A DNA stretch of 64,000 nucleotides. Origin: JBBSOK01 sp965219125. Lineage in GTDB: Bacteria; Bacteroidota; Bacteroidia; Flavobacteriales; Flavobacteriaceae. Position 1 is the first letter of the stretch. Each line of letters starts with the position of its first letter. The stretch is taken from contig CBDCMO010000002.1 in NCBI GenBank assembly GCA_965219125.1, positions 1,240,001 through 1,304,000 of the forward strand. The letters run 5' to 3'. Both the position numbers and the translations under genes were made by a program. Shown here piece by piece: positions 52,127 to 61,232 of this stretch. The notes beneath the pieces were generated by a model. That model was not told where the DNA came from and ran no database searches. It saw only the letters and a program-made list of their open reading frames with translations.

Positions 52127-53118
52127 CTAGTCTTTATCTAGTTTATATTTTGCAAGGTCCATCCCGAAGTTAAGGCCTTTTACGTTTACCAACTCTTCAA
52201 GCTCGGTAAGCGATTTTTTTCCGAAGTTTCTAAACTTCATCAAATCGTTCTTGTTAAAAGATACCAAGTCACCTAATGTGTCAACTTCAGCAGCTTTCAA
52301 GCAATTTAATGCTCTTACAGAAAGATCCATATCTACCAATTTGGTTTTAAGCAATTGGCGCATGTGTAAACTTTCTTCGTCATAGGTTTCAGTTTGTGCA
52401 ATTTCATCTGCTTCCAACGTAATACGCTCATCAGAGAAAAGCATAAAGTGATGGATTAATGTTTTTGCAGCTTCTGTTAACGCATCTTTTGGATGAATTG
52501 AACCATCGGTAATTATTTCGAAAACTAATTTCTCGTAATCTGTTTTTTGCTCAACACGGAAGTTTTCAATACTGTACTTCACGTTTTTTATTGGTGTGTA
52601 GATAGAATCTGTGAAGATTGTACCTAACGGAGCGTTTGCTTTTTTATTCTCTTCTGCAGGAACATAACCGCGACCTTTTTCTATGGTAATTTCCATATTA
52701 AGGTTCACTTTACCGTCCATATTACAAATAACCAAATCTGGATTCAATACTTGAAACCAGAAATGAATTTTTGAAAATCACCAGCTTTAAGCTGCTTGTT
52801 GCCATTTACTGAAATAGTAACGGTTTCATTATCAACTTCATCAATCTGTCTTTTGAAACGTACTTGTTTCAAGTTCAAAATTATTTCTGTTACATCTTCA
52901 ACAACACCTGCGATGGTTGAAAATTCGTGATCAACACCTTCAATACGTATTGAAGTAATTGCGAAACCTTCTAATGATGAAAGTAATACGCGTCTTAATG
53001 CGTTACCAACAGTTAAACCATAACCAGGCTCAAGAGGGCGAAACTCAAATCGTCCTTCGAAATCGGTTGAACTAACCATTATTACTTTATCAGGCTTCTG
53101 AAAACTAAATACTGCCAT
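52127..53118 (-). CDS. rpoA: RNA polymerase alpha subunit, frame interrupted
   Basis: The alpha subunit dimerises to start RNA polymerase assembly and contacts activators by its C-terminal domain. The N-terminal 122 residues (MAVFSFQKPDKVIM to GDFQKFISGF) are in one frame and the remainder (LNPDLVICNMDGKVNL to the CTD, KSLTELEELVNVKGLNFGM) in another. The break is at 52753-52757, where the minus strand reads GGTTTCAAG; one extra T in that run restores SGFQVLNPDLV and a normal length of about 331 residues. The gene is essential, so a sequencing or assembly error is the likeliest cause. Confidence 0.9.
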
Positions 53119-53212
53119 TTTTTTCTTCGTTTTAATTGTTATTTAGTTGCGCGATTTAAAAGTTTGAAGAACACTATAAATCCTTTGGCCAAATACCAAT
53201 ATAATTATTTTA

Positions 53213-53818
53213 TTATTTACTATATAATTCGACAATAAACTGTGTGTTTATGTTTTCTGGAATTTGAAGACGTTGCGGTACAGAAACAAAAGTTCCTTCC
53301 TTTTTATCGCCATTCCAAGTAATCCACTCATAAACGTGGCTTGCGTTTGATAATGAATCTGCAATCGCAACTAAGGATTTAGATTTTTCTCTAACACCGA
53401 CAACATCACCAGCTTTTAATTGGTAAGATGGTATGTTTACTTTTTCACCATTTACGGTAATGTGACGGTGAGACACTAATTGTCTTGCGCCGCTACGTGA
53501 AGGTGAAATGCCCATTCTGTAAACCACATTATCTAAACGTGACTCACATAATTGAAGCAAAACTTCACCAGTAATTCCTGGCGCTGCAGTTGCTTTTTTA
53601 AACATATTACGGAACTGACGCTCTAAAATACCATAGGTATATTTTGCTTTTTGCTTTTCCATTAACTGGATAGCATATTCCGATTTTTTACCACGACGAC
53701 GCGCGTTTCCGTGCTGTCCCGGAGGATAATTACGTTTTTCGAAGCTTTTATCTTCTCCGAAAATAGCCTCGCCAAATTTTCGGGCTATTTTTGATTTTGG
53801 ACCAGTATATCTTGCCAT
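53213..53818 (-). CDS. rpsD: 30S ribosomal protein S4
   Basis: S4 is an early assembly protein binding 16S rRNA. The 201-residue product starts MARYTGPKSKIARKFGEAIFG and has the S4 domain with RLDNVVYRMGISPSRSGARQLVSHRHITVNG. No zinc-binding cysteines are in the N-terminus. It lies between rpoA and rpsK. Confidence 0.97.
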   Translation of the reverse strand: MARYTGPKSKIARKFGEAIFGEDKSFEKRNYPPGQHGNARRRGKKSEYAIQLMEKQKAKYTYGILERQFRNMFKKATAAPGITGEVLLQLCESRLDNVVYRMGISPSRSGARQLVSHRHITVNGEKVNIPSYQLKAGDVVGVREKSKSLVAIADSLSNASHVYEWITWNGDKKEGTFVSVPQRLQIPENINTQFIVELYSK

Positions 53819-53951
53819 TTCTAGGTTTTAATTTTGAAGGAAATCTAAATTAAGGTCTTAACTTATCCTTTAGATTCTGAATTCCTTCAGATTGATATTT
53901 GTTAAAAATTGAAATTGTTTAATAAGATACCCAAGCTAGTTGGGAATAAAA

Positions 53952-54362
53952 TTATACTCTACGTCTTTTTGGAGGACGACAACCGTTGTGCGGCATTGGT
54001 GTAACATCGATAATCTCTGTTACTTCGATACCTGCATTGTGGATTGAACGAATGGCAGATTCTCTACCATTTCCTGGACCTTTTACGTAAACTTTAACCT
54101 TGCGTAAACCTGCATCGTGTGCAACTTTTGCGCAATCTTCTGATGCCAATTGGGCAGCATACGGTGTGTTTTTCTTAGAACCTCTGAAACCCATTTTACC
54201 GGCAGAAGACCAAGAGATAACATCTCCGTTCTTGTTAGTTAATGAAACGATGATATTGTTAAATGATGCATTAATATGCGCTTCTCCAACAGACTCAACG
54301 ATTACTTTACGTTTTTTAACTGCTTTAGTGCTTTTAGCACCTTTTGTGTTAACCTTTGCCAT
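53952..54362 (-). CDS. rpsK: 30S ribosomal protein S11
   Basis: S11 forms the platform near the E-site codon. The 136-residue product contains AHINASFNNIIVSLTNKNGDV, GNGRESAIRSIHNAGIEV and the end HNGCRPPKRRRV. It follows rpsM by 11 bases. A basic N-terminal extension of about 15 residues is present. Confidence 0.97.
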   Translation of the reverse strand: MAKVNTKGAKSTKAVKKRKVIVESVGEAHINASFNNIIVSLTNKNGDVISWSSAGKMGFRGSKKNTPYAAQLASEDCAKVAHDAGLRKVKVYVKGPGNGRESAIRSIHNAGIEVTEIIDVTPMPHNGCRPPKRRRV

Positions 54363-54373
54363 ATCTCTAGGGA

Positions 54374-54748
54374 TTATTTAGTTGCTTTTTTCTTGTTTGC
54401 AACAGTTTTACGTTTTCCTTTTCTGGTACGAGAGTTGTTCTTAGTTCGTTGTCCTCTTAACGGAAGACCCGATCTATGACGTATACCTCTGTAGCAGCCA
54501 ATGTCCATTAAACGTTTAATGCTTAATTGAACTTCACTACGTAATTCACCTTCGATCTTGAAAGAGCCAACAGCATCACGAATGTTTCCGATTTCATCAT
54601 CGTTCCATTCGCTTACTTTTTTGTCTTCATCAACACCGGCTTTCTTCAGTATATTTTGAGCACGGCTTTTACCGATACCGAAAATATACGTTAACGCGAT
54701 TACACCCCTTTTTTGTTTAGGAATATCTACACCTGCGATTCTTGCCAT
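54374..54748 (-). CDS. rpsM: 30S ribosomal protein S13
   Basis: S13 contacts the P-site tRNA and the 50S. The 124-residue product has ARIAGVDIPKQKRGVIALTYIFG, GCYRGIRHRSGLPLRGQRTKNNSRTRKG and a basic tail. It is three bases past rpmJ. Confidence 0.97.
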   Translation of the reverse strand: MARIAGVDIPKQKRGVIALTYIFGIGKSRAQNILKKAGVDEDKKVSEWNDDEIGNIRDAVGSFKIEGELRSEVQLSIKRLMDIGCYRGIRHRSGLPLRGQRTKNNSRTRKGKRKTVANKKKATK

Positions 54749-54751
54749 AAC

Positions 54752-54868
54752 TTATCCTTGTCTTTGTTTGAACTTTGGGTTCTTTTTGTTAATTACATAT
54801 AATCTGCCTTTTCTGCGAACAATCTTGCAGTCGGCACTTCTTTTCTTTACGGATGTTCTTACTTTCAT
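54752..54868 (-). CDS. rpmJ: 50S ribosomal protein L36
   Basis: The 38-residue product reads MKVRTSVKKRSADCKIVRRK to the ending NKKNPKFKQRQG. Of the four zinc ligands of classical L36 only Cys14 remains; the others are Ser, Ile or Asn-type residues, so this is a zinc-free form, frequent in Bacteroidota. It lies between infA and rpsM, the normal place, and is too short for standard ORF cutoffs. Confidence 0.95.
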   Translation of the reverse strand: MKVRTSVKKRSADCKIVRRKGRLYVINKKNPKFKQRQG

Positions 54869-54924
54869 CTGTGTCTTTAATTTACTTTTTAATTGTATTC
54901 TAAGAAATCAATTAAGATTTCAAT

Positions 54925-55140
54925 TTAATATCTATATGTGATCCGAGCCTTAGATAAATCATAAGGGCTCATTTCTAATTTCACTTTGTCGCCGGGTAAT
55001 AGTTTAATGTAGTGCATTCTCATTTTTCCTGAAATATGCGCTGTAACTACGTGACCATTTTCCAACTCAACACGAAACATTGCATTACTTAAAGCTTCTA
55101 CAATGCTTCCGTCTTGTTCTATTGCATTTTGTTTTGCCAT
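54925..55140 (-). CDS. infA: Translation initiation factor IF-1
   Basis: IF-1 blocks the A site at initiation. The 71-residue OB-fold product reads AKQNAIEQDGSIVEALSNAMF, then KMRMHYIKLLPGDKVKLEMSPYDLSKARITYR. Position between secY and rpmJ is usual. Confidence 0.97.
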   Translation of the reverse strand: MAKQNAIEQDGSIVEALSNAMFRVELENGHVVTAHISGKMRMHYIKLLPGDKVKLEMSPYDLSKARITYRY

Positions 55141-55224
55141 TTACTTTTTTAAAAATTATTTAATTAATCATCAATACTTATTTGTGATTGAGGACTAACT
55201 ATTGTGCAATTACCTTGCCAATGG

Positions 55225-56568
55225 TTAGGCTACTGCCTTTCTGTTTTTTCCGCTCTTCATTAATCCGTCATAATGGCGGTTTAATAAATATGAGTTAACC
55301 TGTTGCATTGTATCTATTGCTACACCAACCATAATCAACAGCGATGTACCACCATAAAATAATGCCCAACCTTGCTGAATACCAAGTAACTTTACAGCGA
55401 AAGCTGGCATAATAGCAATCAAAGCTAAAAATATAGATCCGGGTAAGGTTATTTGAGACATTATCTTATCCAAATATTCTCCAGTCTGACTTCCAGGTTT
55501 AACACCAGGAATAAAACCTCCACTACGTTTAAGATCATCCGCCATTTTATTAGTTGGTACCGTAATAGCAGTATAGAAATAAGTGAATATGATAATTAAA
55601 ACCGCAAAAACAAAACAATACCAAAATCCGAATATATCACTAAAAGTAGATTGTATTGTTTGTGCCGTATCACTTGTGCTCAAACTTGCAACTGCTGAAG
55701 GCACAAACATTATTGCCTGAGCAAAAATGATTGGCATAACCCCAGAAGCGTTTAATTTTAATGGTATAAATTGTCTCGCTCCAAAAATATTTTTCTCATA
55801 ATCACCGCTAGCAGTTCTTCTCGCATATTGTACCGGTATTTGGCGAACTGCCATTACCAACATTATACTAAGAAGGATTATTACAAACCATATAACTAAT
55901 TCAATAAGAATCATTATAAGACCACCGTTAGATTCCAGTACCCTCGATGCAAATTCTTGAGCGAAGGATTGTGGTAATCTAGCAACAATACCAACCATAA
56001 TAAGTATTGAAATACCATTACCAATACCTTTATCAGTAATTTTTTCACCAAGCCACATTGCAAAAACACAACCTGTTACCAGTATAAATGTTGAAGAAAT
56101 GTAGAACCAAGCTGTTTGACCTACAACAAATGCTTCAGCTGGAACACCCAAAGCAGATAAACCTGCTAAATAACTAGGTGCTTGTACCAAACATATACCA
56201 ATTGTTAACCAACGTGTAATTTGATTGATTTTCTTGCGACCACTTTCACCTTCTTTTTGAAGTTTTTGAAGGTAAGGCACAGCAATTTGCATTAATTGAA
56301 CAACAATAGAAGCCGAAATGTAGGGCATAATACCCAATGCGAAAACAGAGGCTTTAGCAAAAGCGCCTCCAGTAAATGCATTTAATAATCCACCTATACC
56401 GCCTGCGTTAAATTTCCCCGAAAAAGAGGCTAATTGGTCTGCATCAATCCCTGGCAAAACAACGTGCGCGCCAAAGCGATAAACCAATAATAACGAAAGT
56501 GTAAGGAGAATACGGTTACGCAATTCTTCTATCTTCCAAACATTTTTTAAGTTTTCAATAAATTTCAT
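55225..56568 (-). CDS. secY: Protein translocase subunit SecY
   Basis: The 447-residue, ten-helix channel of the Sec translocon. Features include GAHVVLPGIDADQL after the first helix, the plug region GGLLNAFTGGAF, YISASIVVQLM, GIGNGISILIM and the cytoplasmic loop QVNSYLLNRHYDGLMKSG near the end. It lies 12 bases after rplO, in the spc part of the operon. SecDF and Ffh are also encoded in the window. Confidence 0.97.
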   Translation of the reverse strand: MKFIENLKNVWKIEELRNRILLTLSLLLVYRFGAHVVLPGIDADQLASFSGKFNAGGIGGLLNAFTGGAFAKASVFALGIMPYISASIVVQLMQIAVPYLQKLQKEGESGRKKINQITRWLTIGICLVQAPSYLAGLSALGVPAEAFVVGQTAWFYISSTFILVTGCVFAMWLGEKITDKGIGNGISILIMVGIVARLPQSFAQEFASRVLESNGGLIMILIELVIWFVIILLSIMLVMAVRQIPVQYARRTASGDYEKNIFGARQFIPLKLNASGVMPIIFAQAIMFVPSAVASLSTSDTAQTIQSTFSDIFGFWYCFVFAVLIIIFTYFYTAITVPTNKMADDLKRSGGFIPGVKPGSQTGEYLDKIMSQITLPGSIFLALIAIMPAFAVKLLGIQQGWALFYGGTSLLIMVGVAIDTMQQVNSYLLNRHYDGLMKSGKNRKAVA

Positions 56569-56580
56569 TGGTAGGTTTAA

Positions 56581-57033
56581 TTACAATGTTACTACTGCAC
56601 CACCGGCAGCTTCAATAGCTTTTTGTGCTGTGGCAGTAAATTTATGTGCCGTTACCGATAATTTTGCCTTAAGCTCTCCTCTTCCTAAAATCTTAACCAT
56701 TTCGCTTTTACCAACAAGACCCAAACCTACTAGAGTTTCAAAATTTACAGTATCGGTAATTTTTTTATCGTCAACAAGCATCTGTAGCACATCAAGATTT
56801 ACACCTTGATATTCCTTACGGTTAATGTTTGTAAAACCGAACTTAGGCACACGTCTTTGAATTGGCATCTGTCCACCCTCAAAACCAATTTTCTTGGAAT
56901 ATCCAGAGCGAGATTTAGCGCCTTTATGACCACGTGTTGCAGTACCACCTTTGCCGGTACCTTGACCACGACCAATACGCTTGGCAGCATTTTTAACCGA
57001 ACCTTTTGCAGGTCTTAAGTTGTTTAAATTCAT
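56581..57033 (-). CDS. rplO: 50S ribosomal protein L15
   Basis: The 150-residue product starts MNLNNLRPAKGSVKNAAKRI and carries GRGQGTGKGGTATRGHKGAKSR with the L15 Gly/Lys-rich arm and the FKFTATAQKAIEAAGG end. It is an assembly protein of the 50S. Confidence 0.97.
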   Translation of the reverse strand: MNLNNLRPAKGSVKNAAKRIGRGQGTGKGGTATRGHKGAKSRSGYSKKIGFEGGQMPIQRRVPKFGFTNINRKEYQGVNLDVLQMLVDDKKITDTVNFETLVGLGLVGKSEMVKILGRGELKAKLSVTAHKFTATAQKAIEAAGGAVVTL

Positions 57034-57044
57034 CTTATTATTGC

Positions 57045-57224
57045 TTAAACGGTTTCTACAGAAACCAAGTGTCTAACTTTATTTATAATACCCATAACGG
57101 TTGGGGTATCGTCGTGCTCTACGGTTTGGTTCATTTTACGTAAACCAAGTGCAAGCATATTTCTTTTCTGATTTTCAGGACGTTTAATAACGCTCCTTAC
57201 TTTAGTTACTCTAATTTTTGCCAT
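57045..57224 (-). CDS. rpmD: 50S ribosomal protein L30
   Basis: The 59-residue product reads MAKIRVTKVRSVIKRPENQK, followed by NMLALGLRKMNQTVEHDD and HLVSVETV. This is the short bacterial L30 with a normal ferredoxin-like fold. It lies 11 bases before rplO and 12 after rpsE. It is too short for usual ORF cutoffs. Confidence 0.96.
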   Translation of the reverse strand: MAKIRVTKVRSVIKRPENQKRNMLALGLRKMNQTVEHDDTPTVMGIINKVRHLVSVETV

Positions 57225-57236
57225 CGTAAACTAATT

Positions 57237-57761
57237 TTATCCTTTAAAAACTTTTTCAAGGGAAATACCACGTTGTTTTGCAACGGTTACGGCACTTCTC
57301 ATTTGTAATAAAGCATCAAAAGTTGCTTTAACTACGTTGTGTGGATTAGAAGATCCCTGTGATTTTGATAATACATCGTGAACACCAACTGCTTCCAATA
57401 CCGCACGCACTGCACCACCTGCAATTACACCAGTACCTGGTGCAGCTGGTATAAGATTTACACGGGCTCCGCCGTATTTTCCTTTTTGTTCGTGAGGCAA
57501 TGTTACTTTGTTAAGAGGAATACGAACAAGATTTTTCTTTGCGTCTTCAATAGCTTTTGCAATTGCACTTGCTACATCTTTAGACTTTCCAAGACCTTGA
57601 CCTACTACTCCATTTTCGTCACCTACAACTACGATAGCTGAAAATCCGAAGGCTCTACCACCTTTTGTTACTTTTGTAACACGTTGTACACCTACAAGAC
57701 GATCTTTTAATTCTAGACCTCCCGGTTTTACTAATTCTACGTTTTTATAATCTTGATACAT
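57237..57761 (-). CDS. rpsE: 30S ribosomal protein S5
   Basis: S5 takes part in decoding fidelity. The 174-residue product has RLVGVQRVTKVTKGGRAFGFS, VVVGDENGVVGQGLGKS and the C-terminal GSSNPHNVVKATFDALLQM. Spacing to rplR is five bases. Confidence 0.97.
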   Translation of the reverse strand: MYQDYKNVELVKPGGLELKDRLVGVQRVTKVTKGGRAFGFSAIVVVGDENGVVGQGLGKSKDVASAIAKAIEDAKKNLVRIPLNKVTLPHEQKGKYGGARVNLIPAAPGTGVIAGGAVRAVLEAVGVHDVLSKSQGSSNPHNVVKATFDALLQMRSAVTVAKQRGISLEKVFKG

Positions 57762-57766
57762 ATTGC

Positions 57767-58123
57767 TTAGAATTTAAGGCCACCTTCTCGTGCACCTTCA
57801 GCTAGTGATTTTACTCTTCCGTGATATTGGTATCCGCCTCTGTCGAAAGCAATAGCATCTACTCCAGCCTTCACGGCTTTTTCAGCAATTGCCTTGCCTA
57901 CCAATTTGGCAGCTTCAGTTTTATTAGCGGTAGATACGTCAATATCCTTATCTCTTGAAGATGCAGCGGTAATAGTTTTGCCACTCACATCATCAATAAT
58001 TTGCGCATAGATTTCTTTATTGCTTCTGAAAACAGCTAAACGTGGACGAAGTTCTGTACCCCCAACCGTCTTTCTTATTCTTGAGCGAATACGATCTCTT
58101 TTCTCTTTTTTTGTTAATGCCAT
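57767..58123 (-). CDS. rplR: 50S ribosomal protein L18
   Basis: L18 binds 5S rRNA. The 118-residue product has RLAVFRSNKEIYAQIIDDVSG and FDRGGYQYHGRVKSLAEGARE. Eleven bases separate it from rplF. Confidence 0.97.
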   Translation of the reverse strand: MALTKKEKRDRIRSRIRKTVGGTELRPRLAVFRSNKEIYAQIIDDVSGKTITAASSRDKDIDVSTANKTEAAKLVGKAIAEKAVKAGVDAIAFDRGGYQYHGRVKSLAEGAREGGLKF

Positions 58124-58134
58124 AATCTTATTGC

Positions 58135-58677
58135 TTATGCAGATTTACCTGCTTTTCTTCTTAATTGTTCTCCAACAAACTTGATACCTTTTCCTTTGTA
58201 AGGTTCTGGCTTACGGAAACCGCGTATTTTCGCAGCTACTTGGCCAACAAGTTGTTTGTCGAAAGATGTTAATTTAATGACTGGGTTTTTACCTTTATCT
58301 GATATGGTTTCAACAACCACTTCTGGAGCAATGTCCAAAATGATGTTATGCGAAAAACCTAATGCCAGTTCTAATTTTTGACCTTGGTTTGATGCACGAT
58401 AACCAACACCTACTAATTCTAATGATTTAGTCCAACCTTCAGTCACACCCAAAATCATATTATTAACAAGTGCTCTGTAAAGACCGTGTTTTGCACGTTC
58501 GTTCTTTAAATCTGAAGATCTTTCAACAATTACTTGTCCTTCTTCTACTTTTACGGTAACATCAGAAAATTCTTGCGTTAGCGTACCCATCTTTCCTTTA
58601 ACAGTAATTACGTTGTCTTTTACATCAACCGTAACGCCTGCTGGAATATTTACTGGATTTTTACCTATTCTTGACAT
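58135..58677 (-). CDS. rplF: 50S ribosomal protein L6
   Basis: The 180-residue product has the two L6 repeats, starting MSRIGKNPVNIPAGVTVDVK, and the signature PEPYKGKGIKFVGEQLRRKAGK. It sits near the sarcin-ricin loop in the 50S. Confidence 0.97.
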   Translation of the reverse strand: MSRIGKNPVNIPAGVTVDVKDNVITVKGKMGTLTQEFSDVTVKVEEGQVIVERSSDLKNERAKHGLYRALVNNMILGVTEGWTKSLELVGVGYRASNQGQKLELALGFSHNIILDIAPEVVVETISDKGKNPVIKLTSFDKQLVGQVAAKIRGFRKPEPYKGKGIKFVGEQLRRKAGKSA

Positions 58678-58689
58678 TTCTTTCTGTTT

Positions 58690-59091
58690 TTAATATACGT
58701 AACATAAAACTTCACCACCTACGTTTTGAGCTTTTGCTTGCTTACCAGTCATAACTCCAGCTGAAGTTGATATGATTGCAATACCTAAACCATTCAATAC
58801 ACGTGGCAATTCGCCAGAACCTGCATATTTACGTAAACCTGGTTTACTTATTCTCTGAATTTTTTTTATTACAGGATCTTTTGTTAACCTGTCATACTTT
58901 AAAGCGATCTTGATAGTGCCTTGCGGCTTATCATCCCCTTCAAATTTGTAACTAAGGATATATCCTTGGTCAAATAATATTTTAGTAATTTCTTTTTTAA
59001 GCTTGCTAGCTGGTATCTCTACCACTCTATGGCCAGCGCTTACTGCATTTCTAACCCTAGTTAGATAATCCGCGATTGGATCTGTATTCAT
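58690..59091 (-). CDS. rpsH: 30S ribosomal protein S8
   Basis: S8 binds helix 21 of 16S rRNA and in some bacteria represses its own operon. The 133-residue product has TDPIADYLTRVRNAVSAGH and the end GLGIAIISTSAGVMTGKQA and GGEVLCYVY. A 123-base gap to rpsN, much longer than its neighbours, precedes it. Confidence 0.97.
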   Translation of the reverse strand: MNTDPIADYLTRVRNAVSAGHRVVEIPASKLKKEITKILFDQGYILSYKFEGDDKPQGTIKIALKYDRLTKDPVIKKIQRISKPGLRKYAGSGELPRVLNGLGIAIISTSAGVMTGKQAKAQNVGGEVLCYVY

Positions 59092-59159
59092 ATATATTAA
59101 TTTGCGGATGTGGTTTTCGTTTTTATTAAAATCGAACCTTCAACCAATTTATATTTTAA

Positions 59160-59183
59160 TTTGCCACAATTACTGTGGATTTT
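59160..59183 (-). other. Short stem-loop in the rpsN-rpsH gap
   Basis: In the 123-base spacer CCACA (59164-59168) pairs with TGTGG (59174-59178). It is a weak structure in a position where an S8-type autoregulatory element might be expected; evidence is slight. Confidence 0.2.
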
Positions 59184-59214
59184 TAGATCTAAAATTAAGA
59201 AAATCAAAATTTAA

Positions 59215-59484
59215 TTACCAGGAAGCTTTACGCACACCTGGAATTAATCCTGAATTTGCCATTTCCCGGAATGTTACACGTGATATACCGAATGTTCTCA
59301 TATAACCACGTGGTCTTCCTGTTAATTTACAACGGTTGTGTAAACGTACAGGAGAGGCATTTTTAGGTAATTTTTGTAAACCTTCCCAATCTCCAGCTTC
59401 TTTTAAAGCTTTACGTTTAGCAGCATACTTTTTTACTGTTGCTTGTCTCTTAACCTCACGGGCTTTCATTGATTCTTTTGCCAT
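59215..59484 (-). CDS. rpsN: 30S ribosomal protein S14
   Basis: The 89-residue product starts MAKESMKAREVKRQATVKKY and has RCKLTGRPRGYMRTFGISR and GLIPGVRKASW. It lacks the Cys-x2-Cys zinc pair, so it is the zinc-independent form. It lies three bases after rplE. Confidence 0.97.
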   Translation of the reverse strand: MAKESMKAREVKRQATVKKYAAKRKALKEAGDWEGLQKLPKNASPVRLHNRCKLTGRPRGYMRTFGISRVTFREMANSGLIPGVRKASW

Positions 59485-59487
59485 CTC

Positions 59488-60039
59488 TTAATTCTTTTTA
59501 AATGGTAAACCCAATTGTGTTAATAATGATTTCGCTTCTTTATCGGTATCCGCAGAAGTGATGAAAGTAATATTTAAACCTTCAATCTTTTTTACTTTAT
59601 CGATATCTATTTCAGGAAAAATAATCTGTTCGGTTACACCTAAAGAATAATTTCCGCGGCCATCAAAACCACTTGCTTTAATACCCCCGAAGTCACGAAC
59701 CCTTGGTAATGCAGATGTTACAAGTCTATCTAAAAACTCAAACATACGCTCACCACGTAACGTAACTTTGGTGCCAATTGGCATACCTTTACGCAATTTG
59801 AAGTTTGCAACATCCTTCTTAGAGATTGTAGCAACTGCTTGCTGTCCGGTAATTTTACCAAATTCTTCGATAGAATAGTCTATCAATTTTTTGTCTGCCA
59901 CTGCTGCACCTACTCCTCTAGATACTACAATAGCTTTAAGCTTAGGAACCTGCATTACATTTTTGTAACCAAATTCATCTGTAAGGGCAGTAATAACACG
60001 GCTCTTATATTCGTCTTTAAGTCTTGGTGAATAGTCCAT
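59488..60039 (-). CDS. rplE: 50S ribosomal protein L5
   Basis: L5 binds 5S rRNA and contacts P-site tRNA. The 183-residue product shows KVVSRGVGAAVADKK-like KAIVVSRGVGAAVADKKL, RKGMPIGTKVTLRGERMFEFL and FPEIDIDKVKKIEGLNITF. It is two bases past rplX. Confidence 0.97.
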   Translation of the reverse strand: MDYSPRLKDEYKSRVITALTDEFGYKNVMQVPKLKAIVVSRGVGAAVADKKLIDYSIEEFGKITGQQAVATISKKDVANFKLRKGMPIGTKVTLRGERMFEFLDRLVTSALPRVRDFGGIKASGFDGRGNYSLGVTEQIIFPEIDIDKVKKIEGLNITFITSADTDKEAKSLLTQLGLPFKKN

Positions 60040-60041
60040 AA

Positions 60042-60356
60042 CTATATTGCTTGATTCGATGTTTTTGAAATACGTACTTTCTTTCCGTTTTCCATTTTAT
60101 AACCTACACGTGTTGCTTTTCCAGATTTTGAATCTACCAACGATAGGTTTGAAATATGTATTAATGCTTCTTTTTCAGTAATTCCACCTTGAGGATTTGC
60201 CGCACTTGGCTTCTCATGTTTCTTTACCATATTAACACCTTCTACAATTGCTTTGTTTTTCTCAATAGATACACGTAATATTTTACCTTCGGCACCCTTA
60301 TGGTCTCCTGCAGTAACCACTACATTGTCTCCTGATTTTAGTTTAAGCTTTCCCAT
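60042..60356 (-). CDS. rplX: 50S ribosomal protein L24
   Basis: An early 50S assembly protein with a KOW motif (GDNVVVTAGDHKGAEGKILR). The 104-residue product has VEGVNMVKKHEKPSAANPQGG and a basic tail. Confidence 0.96.
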   Translation of the reverse strand: MGKLKLKSGDNVVVTAGDHKGAEGKILRVSIEKNKAIVEGVNMVKKHEKPSAANPQGGITEKEALIHISNLSLVDSKSGKATRVGYKMENGKKVRISKTSNQAI

Positions 60357-60371
60357 GTTTACTGTTGCGTA

Positions 60372-60740
60372 TTAAAGCACCTCTGGTGCCAATGATACTA
60401 TTTTCATAAATTGCTTATCACGAAGCTCTCTTGCTACTGGACCGAAAACACGTGTACCTCTCATTTCACCTTGTGGGTTTAATAATACGCACGCATTGTC
60501 GTCGAAACGGATGTAAGAACCATCGGCTCTTCTCACCTCTTTCACGGTACGAACCACAACTGCTGTAGAAACTGCACCTTTCTTAATGTTTCCGTTTGGA
60601 GTAGCTTCTTTAACAGTAACTACTATCTTATCTCCAATAGAAGCATATCTTCTTTTGGTACCGCCTAATACACGAATGGTAAGTACTTCCTTAGCACCGG
60701 TATTGTCTGCAACTTTAAGTCTTGATTCTTGTTGTAACAT
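60372..60740 (-). CDS. rplN: 50S ribosomal protein L14
   Basis: L14 lies at the subunit interface. The 122-residue product starts MLQQESRLKVADNTGAKEVL and has RRADGSYIRFDDNACVLLN and GTRVFGPVARELRDKQFMKI. Confidence 0.97.
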   Translation of the reverse strand: MLQQESRLKVADNTGAKEVLTIRVLGGTKRRYASIGDKIVVTVKEATPNGNIKKGAVSTAVVVRTVKEVRRADGSYIRFDDNACVLLNPQGEMRGTRVFGPVARELRDKQFMKIVSLAPEVL

Positions 60741-60742
60741 AA

Positions 60743-61006
60743 TTACTTCGCTCTTTCAATTATTTCTACTAATCTCCAACATTTGGTTTTACTTAGAGGT
60801 CTTGTTTCCATGATCCTTACTGTATCGCCTTCGTTGCAGTTGTTTGTTTCGTCGTGTGCCACGTATTTTTTCGTTTTTAAAACGAACTTTCCGTACATCG
60901 GGTGTTTTACTTTTTTAACTTCTGCAACAACAATAGACTTGTCCATTTTGTTACTGGTTACTACACCTATACGTTCTTTTCTTAAATTTCTTTTAATTTC
61001 TTCCAT
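60743..61006 (-). CDS. rpsQ: 30S ribosomal protein S17
   Basis: The 87-residue OB-fold product has GVVTSNKMDKSIVVAEVKKV, HPMYGKFVLKTKKYVAHDE and ETRPLSKTKCWRLVEI. It lies 16 bases after rpmC and two before rplN. Confidence 0.97.
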   Translation of the reverse strand: MEEIKRNLRKERIGVVTSNKMDKSIVVAEVKKVKHPMYGKFVLKTKKYVAHDETNNCNEGDTVRIMETRPLSKTKCWRLVEIIERAK

Positions 61007-61022
61007 CTTGTAAAGGGTACCG

Positions 61023-61214
61023 TTACTGTACTTCTCTTTTAGTTAATTCTGTCTCAATTCTTGCTATAGCTCTTCTGTGAGATCTTAGTTGAATTGGATT
61101 TTCCAGCGGTGAAATGGTGTGAGCCATTTGAAGATCCGTGAACGCCTTTCTAGCATCTACAAGTTTTTCATGTAGATCTTTTGTTGCTGTTTCTATTATT
61201 TCAGATTGTTTCAT
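61023..61214 (-). CDS. rpmC: 50S ribosomal protein L29
   Basis: The 63-residue two-helix product has TDLQ-like AFTDLQMAHTISPLENPIQL and the basic IARIETELTKR. L29 surrounds the peptide exit and helps bind SRP and trigger factor. Confidence 0.95.
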   Translation of the reverse strand: MKQSEIIETATKDLHEKLVDARKAFTDLQMAHTISPLENPIQLRSHRRAIARIETELTKREVQ

Positions 61215-61232
61215 AATAATACTTTCTAAAAA

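Noticed and set aside
52744..52760. Programmed frameshift in rpoA
   Set aside because: The site GGTTTCAAG is not a slippery heptamer and rpoA is not known to be recoded.
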